A DNA stretch of 14,400 nucleotides from Verrucomicrobiota bacterium (GCA_003218935.1 QHPA01000269.1:1-14400), one strand, 5' to 3'. Counted from the first letter of the stretch, positions 7,893 to 14,060 are shown. Numbers and translations are program-made. The notes: generated by a model not told the origin, from the sequence alone.

Positions 7893-8240
7893 ATGGACAA
7901 AATCATCATCAGCGACCTGGAAGTGTTTTATCGCGTCGGCGTCCCGGATGTGGAGCGGGCGAAACCGCAACGATTGCTTATCAGCGTGGAAATGACACGG
8001 GACTTTGCGACTGCTGCGACGGCAGATGATTTGACGAAGACGATCGACTACGACGCCGTGGCGCGGCGCCTGCTCGAGTTTGGCGAGGGTCGGAGCTGGA
8101 AGCTGATTGAGAGGCTGGCGGCGGACATCGCGGAGATGATCCTGGCTGAGTTCGCGCCCGACACGGTTTCCGTCGAGGTCAAAAAGTTTGTCGTTCCCGA
8201 AGCGCGTTATGTAGCGGTTCAGTTGACGCGCACCGGTTGA
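7893..8240 (+). CDS. folB: Dihydroneopterin aldolase
   Basis: A 115-residue protein of normal FolB length. It converts 7,8-dihydroneopterin to 6-hydroxymethyl-7,8-dihydropterin plus glycolaldehyde in folate synthesis, as a cytoplasmic oligomer. Residues matching the known active site of Staphylococcus aureus FolB are all present: Glu21 in GVPDVERAKPQ, Tyr53 in TIDYDAV, Glu73 in KLIERLA (pterin anchor) and Lys97/98 in VEVKKF. The frame is open back to a gtg at 7800 that overlaps the HAD-Nudix gene by 8 bases, but the added 31 residues include translated repeat DNA, while MDKIIISDLEVF is the family's usual beginning. I therefore choose the ATG at 7893. No strong ribosome binding site precedes it. 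Cotranscription with the HAD-Nudix gene is likely from the tight spacing. Confidence 0.93.
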   Translation: MDKIIISDLEVFYRVGVPDVERAKPQRLLISVEMTRDFATAATADDLTKTIDYDAVARRLLEFGEGRSWKLIERLAADIAEMILAEFAPDTVSVEVKKFVVPEARYVAVQLTRTG

Positions 8241-8250
8241 GCGACGCGTT

Positions 8251-8264
8251 GGCGCAGGAGCGCC
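8251..8264. terminator. Small hairpin between convergent genes
   Basis: A perfect 5-bp GC stem, ggcgc with gcgcc around an agga loop, sits 10 bases after the folB stop and 48 bases from the end of the convergent peptidase gene. There is no T-run on either side, so a terminator function is only possible. Confidence 0.25.
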
Positions 8265-8311
8265 GATCCCCGACCCGCCGCGGCAGGAGCCTCGTTGGCA
8301 GTTTCCCTGCT

Positions 8312-9754
8312 TCAAGGCTGCGTGCTCGGAGGCATTGCCCAGCGCTTCAACGTCAGCGCCGGGAGTTGGGAAGGTGTCGAGCCGCAACCGGCCATACTTC
8401 CCGCCGCCCAGCCACTGACCTTTGCGCTGGAAAAGGACGTGCCCGTGCCGAGCCAGGTCTGGCCGCCGTAGTGGAGGACGTTCATGCCCGACGCCATGGC
8501 TTGCACAAACGAGCCGCGGTTCGCGTAGGACGCGATGTCTCCGCGCGGATCGCCGGCGGTCACCGCGATGACCCCGGGATCGGCGGCTGGATAAGTGGGC
8601 GTCGTGACCGGGGTGTTGATATTCACGATGTTCGCGTGGTTCGTGAGCGCCGCATAAACACCTTGAGCGATGTTGAACGTGGTCGTGTTTTCATTCGGAC
8701 CGAAAACGTCAATGTCCAGGAAGGAGACGGGAACCGTGCCGTCGTTGTCGCCACAGTCTCGCGCCGCCTGGGCCACGCCATCGAGCAGCGTTTCCACTAT
8801 CGCGGTGCCGTGCGTAATTTTGTCGGACGGCGGCTGGTAATCGTCGTAAAGCGAGATGGGTGGCTGAAGAAAATCTTTGGCCACCGACCCTTGCCGTTGG
8901 ACTGCCGTGTCAATCAAGGCGACGATGATTTTATCGGATGAAGGTGAAACATCCGGTTTCAGCGCGGGCGGCAGCGAGGAACTCGCTGCCAGCGGCTGCA
9001 AATTGCCGGGCTGAGCAATCGTGAAATTATTTTCGATTGCGGCCACGTCGCTGTCGTTCCCCAATTCGGCGCGCGCGTTTTGCGCCGCGGCGGCGTTGTC
9101 AAATTGCAGCCGGTAAGCGTTGAGGCCATCGAGCCGCCCGACGACTTTCGCGCCCAGCCGTTTTGCCAGCGCGTCGATGCTTTCTTTCGCGCCGGGTTTG
9201 AGTCTCACGATCAGTTCGTTCGCAATCGCTTTGCTCGCCGCTTCGGGCCTGGCCTTCCTCGCGACCTGGACCAGTTGGGTGGCTTCGTGGACCGAGTTGC
9301 GGTAGATGAACAGTTTGACCGGCCCGTTCGTTTGCGGCAGAAGAGCGAAGTTCAATTCGCCGAGTAAACGCCGGAGCGCTTCGGGCGGTTTGAGATTTTG
9401 GAACCGCGTCGTGACGGTGTATTCGGTATCCGGCTCGACGTAAATCTGCCAGTCCGTCGCCGAGGAGATCGACTCCAACACTTCGGACAAAGGCCACGAC
9501 TCGATGTCGGCATCGACCTGATTTTTGTCCGTCCGCCACACCAACGAATCCGCGGCCCGGACCGGGTCGCCCGACTGAAGCAGGATGATGAGCGCCAGGG
9601 CGGCTGCCCCAAACCAACTCTGAAAGAGTGTCGGCAAAAGGGGTGGTACAGGCGACCCGCCCGCACCGGTCGGCGACTCGACGGACGGAACAGGCCAGTG
9701 GTCTGTGCCACACTCCGCTGAATTCTCGGACGCGCGCTGGAGGCCTTCTTTCAT
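8312..9754 (-). CDS. Exported STN-domain subtilisin-like (S8) serine peptidase, probably internally truncated
   Basis: A 480-residue protein on the minus strand. Residues 12-38 look like translated dispersed repeat. A hydrophobic export segment follows (about 46-68, FGAAALALIILLQ ... VRAA). Residues about 69-155 resemble the secretin/TonB short N-terminal (STN) fold (PLSEVLESISSATDW, KPPEALRRLLGEL). About 179-250 is a fervidolysin/I9-type propeptide (ELIVRLKPGA ... AAIENNF). The peptidase domain carries the triad Asp282 (VALIDTAV), His315 (THGTAIVE) and Ser450 (GTSFSSAKVSG). Between NIVNI (385-389) and NTPVTTPTYPAADPGV (390-) the usual segment with the SLG strand and AAGN oxyanion region is nearly absent. 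The Asn390 preceding TPV may be the oxyanion Asn with about 30-35 residues missing before it. The true start is uncertain because the ATG at 9754 lies upstream of the repeat; a TTG near 9635 is an alternative. Confidence 0.8.
   Translation of the reverse strand: MKEGLQRASENSAECGTDHWPVPSVESPTGAGGSPVPPLLPTLFQSWFGAAALALIILLQSGDPVRAADSLVWRTDKNQVDADIESWPLSEVLESISSATDWQIYVEPDTEYTVTTRFQNLKPPEALRRLLGELNFALLPQTNGPVKLFIYRNSVHEATQLVQVARKARPEAASKAIANELIVRLKPGAKESIDALAKRLGAKVVGRLDGLNAYRLQFDNAAAAQNARAELGNDSDVAAIENNFTIAQPGNLQPLAASSSLPPALKPDVSPSSDKIIVALIDTAVQRQGSVAKDFLQPPISLYDDYQPPSDKITHGTAIVETLLDGVAQAARDCGDNDGTVPVSFLDIDVFGPNENTTTFNIAQGVYAALTNHANIVNINTPVTTPTYPAADPGVIAVTAGDPRGDIASYANRGSFVQAMASGMNVLHYGGQTWLGTGTSFSSAKVSGWAAGSMAGCGSTPSQLPALTLKRWAMPPSTQP
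9641..9721 (-). repeat. Dispersed-repeat-like segment inside the peptidase 5' end
   Basis: Read on the minus strand this encodes SAECGTDHWPVPSVESPT followed by GAGGSPVPP, directly before the signal peptide. From memory, this phrase recurs at the N-termini of unrelated predicted proteins in Verrucomicrobiota assemblies, which fits a dispersed DNA repeat rather than a protein domain. It has no role expected in a signal peptide. Confidence 0.5.
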
Positions 9755-10251
9755 CGGCGGTGAATCTACTCAAAAGAAGACACCGGCGCGACAAAAACGT
9801 TCTATCATCGGCACCCATGAAAATCGTCGTCATCGCGAAGTTCGCGTTTGACGGAGCTGAATTTGGTGTTTCATCCGACTTCAAACAAGTTCAGTGCTAA
9901 CCGATTACGGCTGCACCGGCGGACAGGCACGGAGCCGTTTGAAGCGGGCGCAAGGCAGATTTTGGCAATGGGTGCGCAAGCCGTCAGCCACGGTGCGAGT
10001 CGTGGGGAAACATGAGCCAAAAGCCCCCGTCAGGGGCGACAGAATTGCGGCCGAAGAGAATTTCCTTTCGCCGCTTCGCGGCTCCGATTGCCAATATCCG
10101 CAACCCACGACTGACGCCGTGGGGTACCTTCTATCGCTGCTCCGCAGCTGGTTGCCGCTGTTCTTAAAAGCTCATTTGTAGCCTTTGAAGGAGAGTTTCC
10201 GACTTTCGTCTTGCGATGGGCCGCTGTGATTTGTTACAAAAAGACCTACCT
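9755..10251. repeat. Gene-poor gap with a repeat of serial small hairpins
   Basis: No convincing gene lies in these 497 bases. The right part (about 10003-10160) holds four short stem-loops in a row: 10023-10027 with 10033-10037, 10070-10074 with 10078-10082, 10104-10109 with 10118-10123, and 10136-10140 with 10144-10148. The regular series of small palindromes in a non-coding stretch fits a dispersed intergenic repeat. An aaggag string at about 10187-10192 looks like a ribosome binding site but is too far from the ATGs at 10216 and 10252 to serve them directly. A 27-codon frame at 9817-9900 (MKIVVIAKFAF...) could be translated but has no recognised relatives. Confidence 0.5.
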
Positions 10252-11007
10252 ATGGCAGCAATCGGGCGGTTTCAAAAAGGCGACGAAATTTTCTACGCTA
10301 AAGTGGTTGACGGAGAACTTTTCCGCTTGCAAGGAGATGTGTTCGGGTCTCCATCCTACGAAAAGAAGCCTGTTCCGCTGAAAGGAGTCAAAACACTCAC
10401 GCCGGTAAACCCGTCGAAAGTCATCGCGGTCGGCTTGAACTACGCCGACCACGCGCGCGAGTCCGGCAAGCCCATTCCCAAGGAACCGCTGTTCTGGTTG
10501 AAGGCGCCGACGTCGCTGCTGCCGGATGGCGGAAAGATCGAGGTTCCCTTTTCGCATCATCGCACCGATTTCGAAGCGGAGTTGGCGGTCATCATTGGCC
10601 GCCGCATTCGCAACGTCACGCCGGCCGCGGCCGCGCGTTATATTTTTGGTTACACGTCCGCTCAGGATGTCAGCGATCGCACGGTCCAGAACTCCGAGAG
10701 CCAGTGGGCGCGCTGCAAATCATTTGACACGTTCACGCCGCTTGGACCGTACGTCGAAACGAAGATCGATCCGCACGATTTGACCATCCAACTTTTCCAG
10801 AACGGTCAACTGCGGCAGAACTCAAACACCAGCCAGCTCATCTTCAACTGCTACCATCTCGTCAGCTTTATCTCGACGAACATGACGTTGCTGCCCGGCG
10901 ACGTGATCCTGACCGGCACACCCAGCGGCGTGGGGCCGATCGAATCCGGCGACCGCCTCGAAGTCCGCATCCAGGGACTGGCGCCGCTGGTCAATACCGT
11001 GAAATAG
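10252..11007 (+). CDS. Fumarylacetoacetate hydrolase (FAH) family protein
   Basis: A 251-residue protein of the small FAH-domain class (YcgM/FAHD1-like). Members cleave or decarboxylate 2-oxo dicarboxylic or acylpyruvate compounds with a bound Mg2+. The N-terminal part (1-45) matches the short FAH N-domain (IGRFQKGDEIFYAKVVDGELF). The core starts at KVIAVGLNYADHARES. The metal ligands are visible as Glu98 and Glu100 (TDFEAELAVIIGR) and Asp129 (TSAQDVSDR). Also conserved are QWARCKSFDTFTPLGP, MTLLPGDVILTGTPSGVGP and the closing GDRLEVRIQGL. The sequence is complete, unlike several neighbours. I start at the ATG at 10252 because MAAIGRF fits the family; the ATG at 10216 would add 12 residues without family likeness. 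The substrate cannot be told from sequence, and proS downstream is unrelated in function. Confidence 0.9.
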   Translation: MAAIGRFQKGDEIFYAKVVDGELFRLQGDVFGSPSYEKKPVPLKGVKTLTPVNPSKVIAVGLNYADHARESGKPIPKEPLFWLKAPTSLLPDGGKIEVPFSHHRTDFEAELAVIIGRRIRNVTPAAAARYIFGYTSAQDVSDRTVQNSESQWARCKSFDTFTPLGPYVETKIDPHDLTIQLFQNGQLRQNSNTSQLIFNCYHLVSFISTNMTLLPGDVILTGTPSGVGPIESGDRLEVRIQGLAPLVNTVK

Positions 11008-11008
11008 C

Positions 11009-11097
11009 TTACGATTTACGATTTACGATTTGCGCATCGGGAGAGATTTTGGAACGCAAATGGGCGCGTAAATCGTAAATCGTAAATCCCGATGCGC
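11009..11097 (+). promoter_or_regulatory. Nested inverted repeat built on a 7-bp unit, covering the proS start codon
   Basis: Four segments lie in the order A-B-A'-B'. A (11013-11031, part of three ttacgat heptamers from 11009) pairs perfectly over 19 bp with A' (11070-11088). B (11032-11042, gcgcatcggga) pairs perfectly over 11 bp with B' (11087-11097), which contains the proS ATG at 11092-11094. In RNA the two stems can form a pseudoknot at most in part, because A' and B' share 11087-11088, or they compete. No Shine-Dalgarno sequence is seen before the ATG. A regulatory role is inference; insertion of a dispersed repeat is the alternative. Confidence 0.6.
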
Positions 11098-12219
11098 TGG
11101 TCTCAAACATTCGTTCCCACGCTGAAAGAAACGCCGGCCGACGCGGAAATCCCTTCGCACAAGCTGCTGTTGCGCGCCGGTCTCATCCGCAAGCTGACCG
11201 GCGGCCTTTACACCTTTCTGCCGCTCGGATTGCGCGCGCTCCGCAAGGTGGAACAAATCGTCCGCGAAGAGATGGACCGCGCCGGCGCGATGGAAGTCCT
11301 GATGCCCGCCCTCCAACCGCCCGAAATCTGGCAGCGGAGCGGGCGCTACCAGACCGCCAGCGAGGTGCTGTTCCGGCTGCAGGACCACGCCAAACGCGAA
11401 TGGCTCCTGGGTCCCACCCACGAAGAAGTCATCACTACCCTGGTGGCCGGTGAAATCAGTTCCTACCGCCAGTTGCCGAAGAATTTCTATCAGATCCAAA
11501 CCAAGTTCCGCGATGAAATCCGCCCGCGCTTCGGCCTCATGCGCGCCAGGGAATTCATCATGAAGGACGCTTACAGCTTTGACGCGACGGACGAGGCCGC
11601 GCAGATCAGCTACCGGAAAATGTACGATGCTTATGCGCGCATTTTTCAGCGGTGCGGACTCAAGACGATTCCGGTCGAGGCCGATACCGGCGTGATGGGC
11701 GGCAAATTCTCGCACGAATTCATGGTGCCGGCCGAGACCGGTGAAAACGAAGTCGTTTACTGCGAAGATTGCGGCTATGCCGCGAACATCGAGAAGGCGA
11801 CGAGCGCTGCGCCGAAATCCGAAATCCGAAATCCGAAATCCGAAATTGAAAAGTTCGCGACGCCCGGCGTCCTCACCATTGAAGCACTCACTCAGCCGCC
11901 TTACAACGTCCCCGCCGACCGGCAAATCAAAACGCTGGTTTACCTCGTCGAAAGCAAACTGATTTTGATTTTACTGCGCGGTGATCATCAACTGAATGAA
12001 GCCAAGCTGGCCGGCGTGTTTGGCACGACCCAATTTCGCGCCGCCACCGCCGAAGAAATTTTCGCCGAACTCGGCGCGCGTCCCGGCAGCCTCGGCGCTG
12101 TCGCCGCGACCTTAAAAACGCGACGTTCAGGTTTCGCGCTGGGCCGACTTGCGGCTGGTTCAGGCGGGCGAAGCCTGCGCTCAATGCGGTCAGCCGCTCA
12201 AAGCCCGCCGGGCGATTGA
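11092..12219 (+). CDS. proS: Prolyl-tRNA synthetase, 5' part (frame broken near 12112)
   Basis: Class II synthetase charging tRNA-Pro with proline, cytoplasmic. MRWSQTFVPTLKETPADAE is the typical start. The GPTHEE loop is at residues 107-112, motif 2 at 139-148 (FRDEIRPRFG) followed by MKDAYSFD, and the editing (INS) domain starts after CEDCGYAANIEKATS at about 238. Lys280 (QIKTLVY) aligns with the editing-site Lys279 of the E. coli enzyme, and LLRGDHQLNEAKL is intact. Residues about 241-252 are translated heptamer repeat. Family likeness stops after GSLGAVAATLK at about base 12112; the remaining codons to the stop at 12217-12219 are out of frame with the 3' part. About 30 residues of the editing domain are missing at the break. 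proS is normally essential and single-copy, so a sequence error is a serious possibility. Confidence 0.88.
   Translation: MRWSQTFVPTLKETPADAEIPSHKLLLRAGLIRKLTGGLYTFLPLGLRALRKVEQIVREEMDRAGAMEVLMPALQPPEIWQRSGRYQTASEVLFRLQDHAKREWLLGPTHEEVITTLVAGEISSYRQLPKNFYQIQTKFRDEIRPRFGLMRAREFIMKDAYSFDATDEAAQISYRKMYDAYARIFQRCGLKTIPVEADTGVMGGKFSHEFMVPAETGENEVVYCEDCGYAANIEKATSAAPKSEIRNPKSEIEKFATPGVLTIEALTQPPYNVPADRQIKTLVYLVESKLILILLRGDHQLNEAKLAGVFGTTQFRAATAEEIFAELGARPGSLGAVAATLKTRRSGFALGRLAAGSGGRSLRSMRSAAQSPPGD
11812..11846 (+). repeat. Five tandem 7-bp units (ccgaaat) inside proS
   Basis: Five perfect ccgaaat copies, 35 bases, in the editing-domain loop between EKATSAA and EKFATPG. Translated in frame it reads PKSEIRNPKSEI. 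The same reading appears from memory as a recurring low-complexity phrase in predicted proteins of related environmental bacteria, which fits a dispersed heptamer family. Because 7 is not a multiple of 3, gain or loss of one unit would break the frame. Confidence 0.9.
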
Positions 12220-12727
12220 AGTCGGCCACGTCTTTAAGCTGGGCACAAAATACAGCGAGGCGCTCGGCGCGTTGTTTCTCGACGAGGCGGGGAAACAACA
12301 GCCGGCCATCATGGGCTGCTACGGCATCGGCGTGACGCGCACGCTTCAGGCCGTCATCGAGCAGTGCAACGACCGGGACGGGATTATCTGGCCGGTATCG
12401 GTTGCGCCTTACGCGGTTTGCATCACGCCGTTGACCGTGACTGCCGACAGTCCGGTGATGGCCCTGGCGGAAAAGATCTACACGGAACTTTCCAGTCGGG
12501 GAGTGGAGATCATCCTCGACGACCGCGAGGAACGCCCCGGCGTGAAATTCAAAGATTCCGAGTTGATCGGCTTTCCGATACGCATTGCCATCGGCGAAAA
12601 GTCGCTGGCGAAAGGCCAAGTGGAGTTGAAACCCCGCGCCGGCTCGCTGCTGGCAATAAAGCCGGACGCGGCCGTGACTACAACCCTGGGACTGCTTCGG
12701 TCCCAGCCCGGAAGTTCATACCCGTAG
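12116..12727 (+). CDS. proS: Prolyl-tRNA synthetase, 3' part
   Basis: In the second frame, sense resumes after a taa at 12113-12115 as RDVQVSRWADLRLVQAGEACAQCGQPL, the end of the editing domain. It continues through RRAIEVGHVFKLGTKYSEALGALF and motif 3 (MGCYGIGVTR), then the anticodon-binding domain (VSVAPYAVCITPL ... LDDREERPGVKFKDSELIGFPIRIAIGEKSL). The first usable start in this frame is a TTG at 12149, but this is clearly the second half of the gene beginning at 11092. The C-terminus (LGLLRSQPGSSYP) replaces the usual family ending and may be read-through into the following repeat DNA. The editing-domain region that holds the conserved His of the pocket in E. coli appears to lie in the missing stretch. 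Confidence 0.88.
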   Translation, partial: KRDVQVSRWADLRLVQAGEACAQCGQPLKARRAIEVGHVFKLGTKYSEALGALFLDEAGKQQPAIMGCYGIGVTRTLQAVIEQCNDRDGIIWPVSVAPYAVCITPLTVTADSPVMALAEKIYTELSSRGVEIILDDREERPGVKFKDSELIGFPIRIAIGEKSLAKGQVELKPRAGSLLAIKPDAAVTTTLGLLRSQPGSSYP

Positions 12728-12923
12728 CGCAGATAAGCTGCCGTATGGCAGAAAGCTGTGCTGGAGGTTCGTCCTCATTCTCGAACTTGTCCTCGACTGG
12801 CCGACTCGGTTTCGAGGACAGGGGGTGGTTCATGGTCCCAATGCGTGCGAAAAACGAAAGGGGGCTTCCCATGAACCGAGCGCGCACGATCCCAGTCCGC
12901 AGCGGCCGCCAGCCATAAGCTTC

Positions 12924-13020
12924 GTAGCAGCCGACGTGAGGCTCTGACTCAATTCCGCGTGCCGCACTCAGCACTCCGCACTCGCATTTGAAAAGTGAGC
13001 CTCCTTACGTCGGCTGCTAC
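12924..13020. repeat. Inverted repeat element around a heptamer block
   Basis: The left arm (12924-12944, gtagcagccgacgt then gaggctc) is the reverse complement of the right arm (12997-13020, gagcctcc then ttacgtcggctgctac) except for three bases absent on the left. The arms enclose about 52 bases that include three gcactcN heptamers. A degenerate third copy of the right arm lies at 7860-7881 upstream of folB, so this is a dispersed element of the genome. Confidence 0.8.
12964..12984. repeat. Three tandem 7-bp units (gcactcN)
   Basis: gcactca, gcactcc and gcactcg follow one another without a gap, inside the loop of the inverted repeat. This is the third distinct heptamer tandem in the window after ttacgat and ccgaaat. 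Confidence 0.8.
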
Positions 13021-13084
13021 GGTTCATGGCTCCGATGTGCGCCAACAAAATCGGTCTCCGTGGCCGGTGCGGCAAAACGCACTG

Positions 13085-13113
13085 TTGACCGTGTCACTCC
13101 CTGCTGCTATTTT
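13085..13113 (+). promoter_or_regulatory. Probable promoter of the prepilin-like gene
   Basis: ttgacc (13085-13090), a 17-bp spacer and tatttt (13108-13113) match sigma-70 boxes at five and four of six positions. The start codon is 66 bases past the -10 box. The preceding aacgcac (13076-13082) plus gttgac is repeated at 14276-14289 ahead of the next possible gene. Confidence 0.5.
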
Positions 13114-13178
13114 AGCCTCAAGCCCAAAACGCCGACGACACGAGTAATCCCGGCGTAAACCAACAACTATTGAGCATT

Positions 13179-14015
13179 ATGAGAACATCAAAATGCGTCC
13201 ACTCCGTAAGGCAATTCTTCGGACATGCCTTTACCCTGATCGAGCTGCTGGTGGTGATCGCCATCATTGCCATCCTCGCCGGCATGCTGTTGCCCGCCCT
13301 GGCCAAAGCCAAAACGAAAGCTCAAGGCATCGGTTGCCTGAGTAACGGCAAGCAATTGATGCTGTCATGGCGCCTTCAATCAGATGACAGCAACGACATT
13401 CTGCTGGCCGCCGAGGACGGCTTCGAGCCGGCTCGAAGCAATTGGTGTTCGGGCTGGCTGAATTTCACAAGCGCGCGCGTGAACTGGGACGTTAACAACG
13501 ATATTGCCAGGAGTCCATTCTGGCCCTACACCGGCAAGAGCACCGGGATTTACAAGTGTCCGGCGGACAGAGCCATGGTCAAGAATGACAAGGGCGAGCG
13601 CGTGCCCAGGATCCGGAGCATTTCGATGAGCCAGGTGTTCGGCCACGGTGACTGGCTCCCCAGCAGCGTCTGGCGCACCTACGACAAGCAGTCAGTCGTA
13701 ATGACCCCGACCAAGACGTGGGTCTTCGTGGATGAACATCCGGACAGTATTAACGACGCCGCCTTTGCCAATCAATGTGCTGGCGCTGATAAACCAGGCA
13801 CGGCGCAAATCATTGACATGCCCGCCAGCTTTCACAATGGCGCTTGCGGCTTTTGTTTCGTGGATGGCCATGCAGAAATCCACAAATGGCGGGGGTCCAA
13901 GATCAAAAACGCGCGCGTCCACTACGTCATGATGCCGCTACCTGTCGGCGCCGCCGGCGACTCATGGGTGGACGTGAGTTGGATGGCCGAAAACTCGACG
14001 GTGCCAAAAAAGTAA
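13179..14015 (+). CDS. Type IV prepilin-like / pseudopilin protein with H-X9-DG C-terminal motif
   Basis: A 278-residue protein. It has a short basic leader (1-17), then FTLIELLVVIAIIAILAGMLLPAL (18-41), the hydrophobic pilin helix with the conserved Glu22 at mature position 5. The residue before Phe18 is Ala, with Gly at 15, so the prepilin-peptidase site is A/F rather than the usual G/F. The rest is a globular domain with LSNGKQLMLSWRLQSDD, GIYKCPADR (Cys127) and HNGACGFCFVDGHAEIHKW. His219 is followed after nine residues by Asp229-Gly230, the H-X9-DG motif known from large paralogous prepilin-type families in Verrucomicrobiota and Planctomycetota. The ATG at 13179 is chosen over a TTG at 13170. 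Likely attached to the inner membrane or exported by a type II secretion or pilus-like machine; its specific role is unknown. A promoter lies upstream and a palindrome follows. Confidence 0.88.
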   Translation: MRTSKCVHSVRQFFGHAFTLIELLVVIAIIAILAGMLLPALAKAKTKAQGIGCLSNGKQLMLSWRLQSDDSNDILLAAEDGFEPARSNWCSGWLNFTSARVNWDVNNDIARSPFWPYTGKSTGIYKCPADRAMVKNDKGERVPRIRSISMSQVFGHGDWLPSSVWRTYDKQSVVMTPTKTWVFVDEHPDSINDAAFANQCAGADKPGTAQIIDMPASFHNGACGFCFVDGHAEIHKWRGSKIKNARVHYVMMPLPVGAAGDSWVDVSWMAENSTVPKK

Positions 14016-14060
14016 ATGGACCTCCAAAATTTGGGCGTGAGTTGGGGCCACGAACCCTGG

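Larger units (their letters stand above)
12728..13075. other. Intergenic mosaic of repeats and hairpins
   Basis: No supported gene. Two 9-bp stems are visible: 12788-12796 with 12812-12820, and 12827-12835 with 12869-12877 (ggttcatgg with ccatgaacc). The string ggttcatgg recurs at 13021-13029 followed by a similar tail and again near 14143. An open frame across 12750-12918 exists, but its sequence is Ser/Arg-rich, without likeness to a protein family, and it overlaps the hairpins. Confidence 0.5.

Noticed and set aside
9099..9884. 261-codon minus-strand frame overlapping the peptidase gene
   Set aside because: Arg-rich shadow of the peptidase frame, which carries signal peptide, propeptide and catalytic residues.
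9817..9900. 27-codon frame MKIVVIAKFAF... as a small gene
   Set aside because: No ribosome binding site, no recognised relatives and no conserved context; possible but unsupported.
10003..10160. Serial hairpins upstream of the FAH gene as a riboswitch
   Set aside because: The four small stems are local and sequential without a multi-helix junction or a motif of a known riboswitch class; a dispersed repeat fits better.
11023..11925. 300-codon minus-strand frame across proS with FGFRISDFGFR
   Set aside because: Antisense to clear ProRS sequence; the phrase is only the translated ccgaaat heptamer array.
12752..12918. Open frame of Ser/Arg-rich sequence downstream of proS as a gene
   Set aside because: It spans two hairpins and repeat strings, and its product has no protein-like features.
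12964..12984. Heptamer and inverted repeats as a CRISPR array
   Set aside because: Units are 7 bases with no spacers, and there are no regularly spaced 24-40 base repeats or cas genes.
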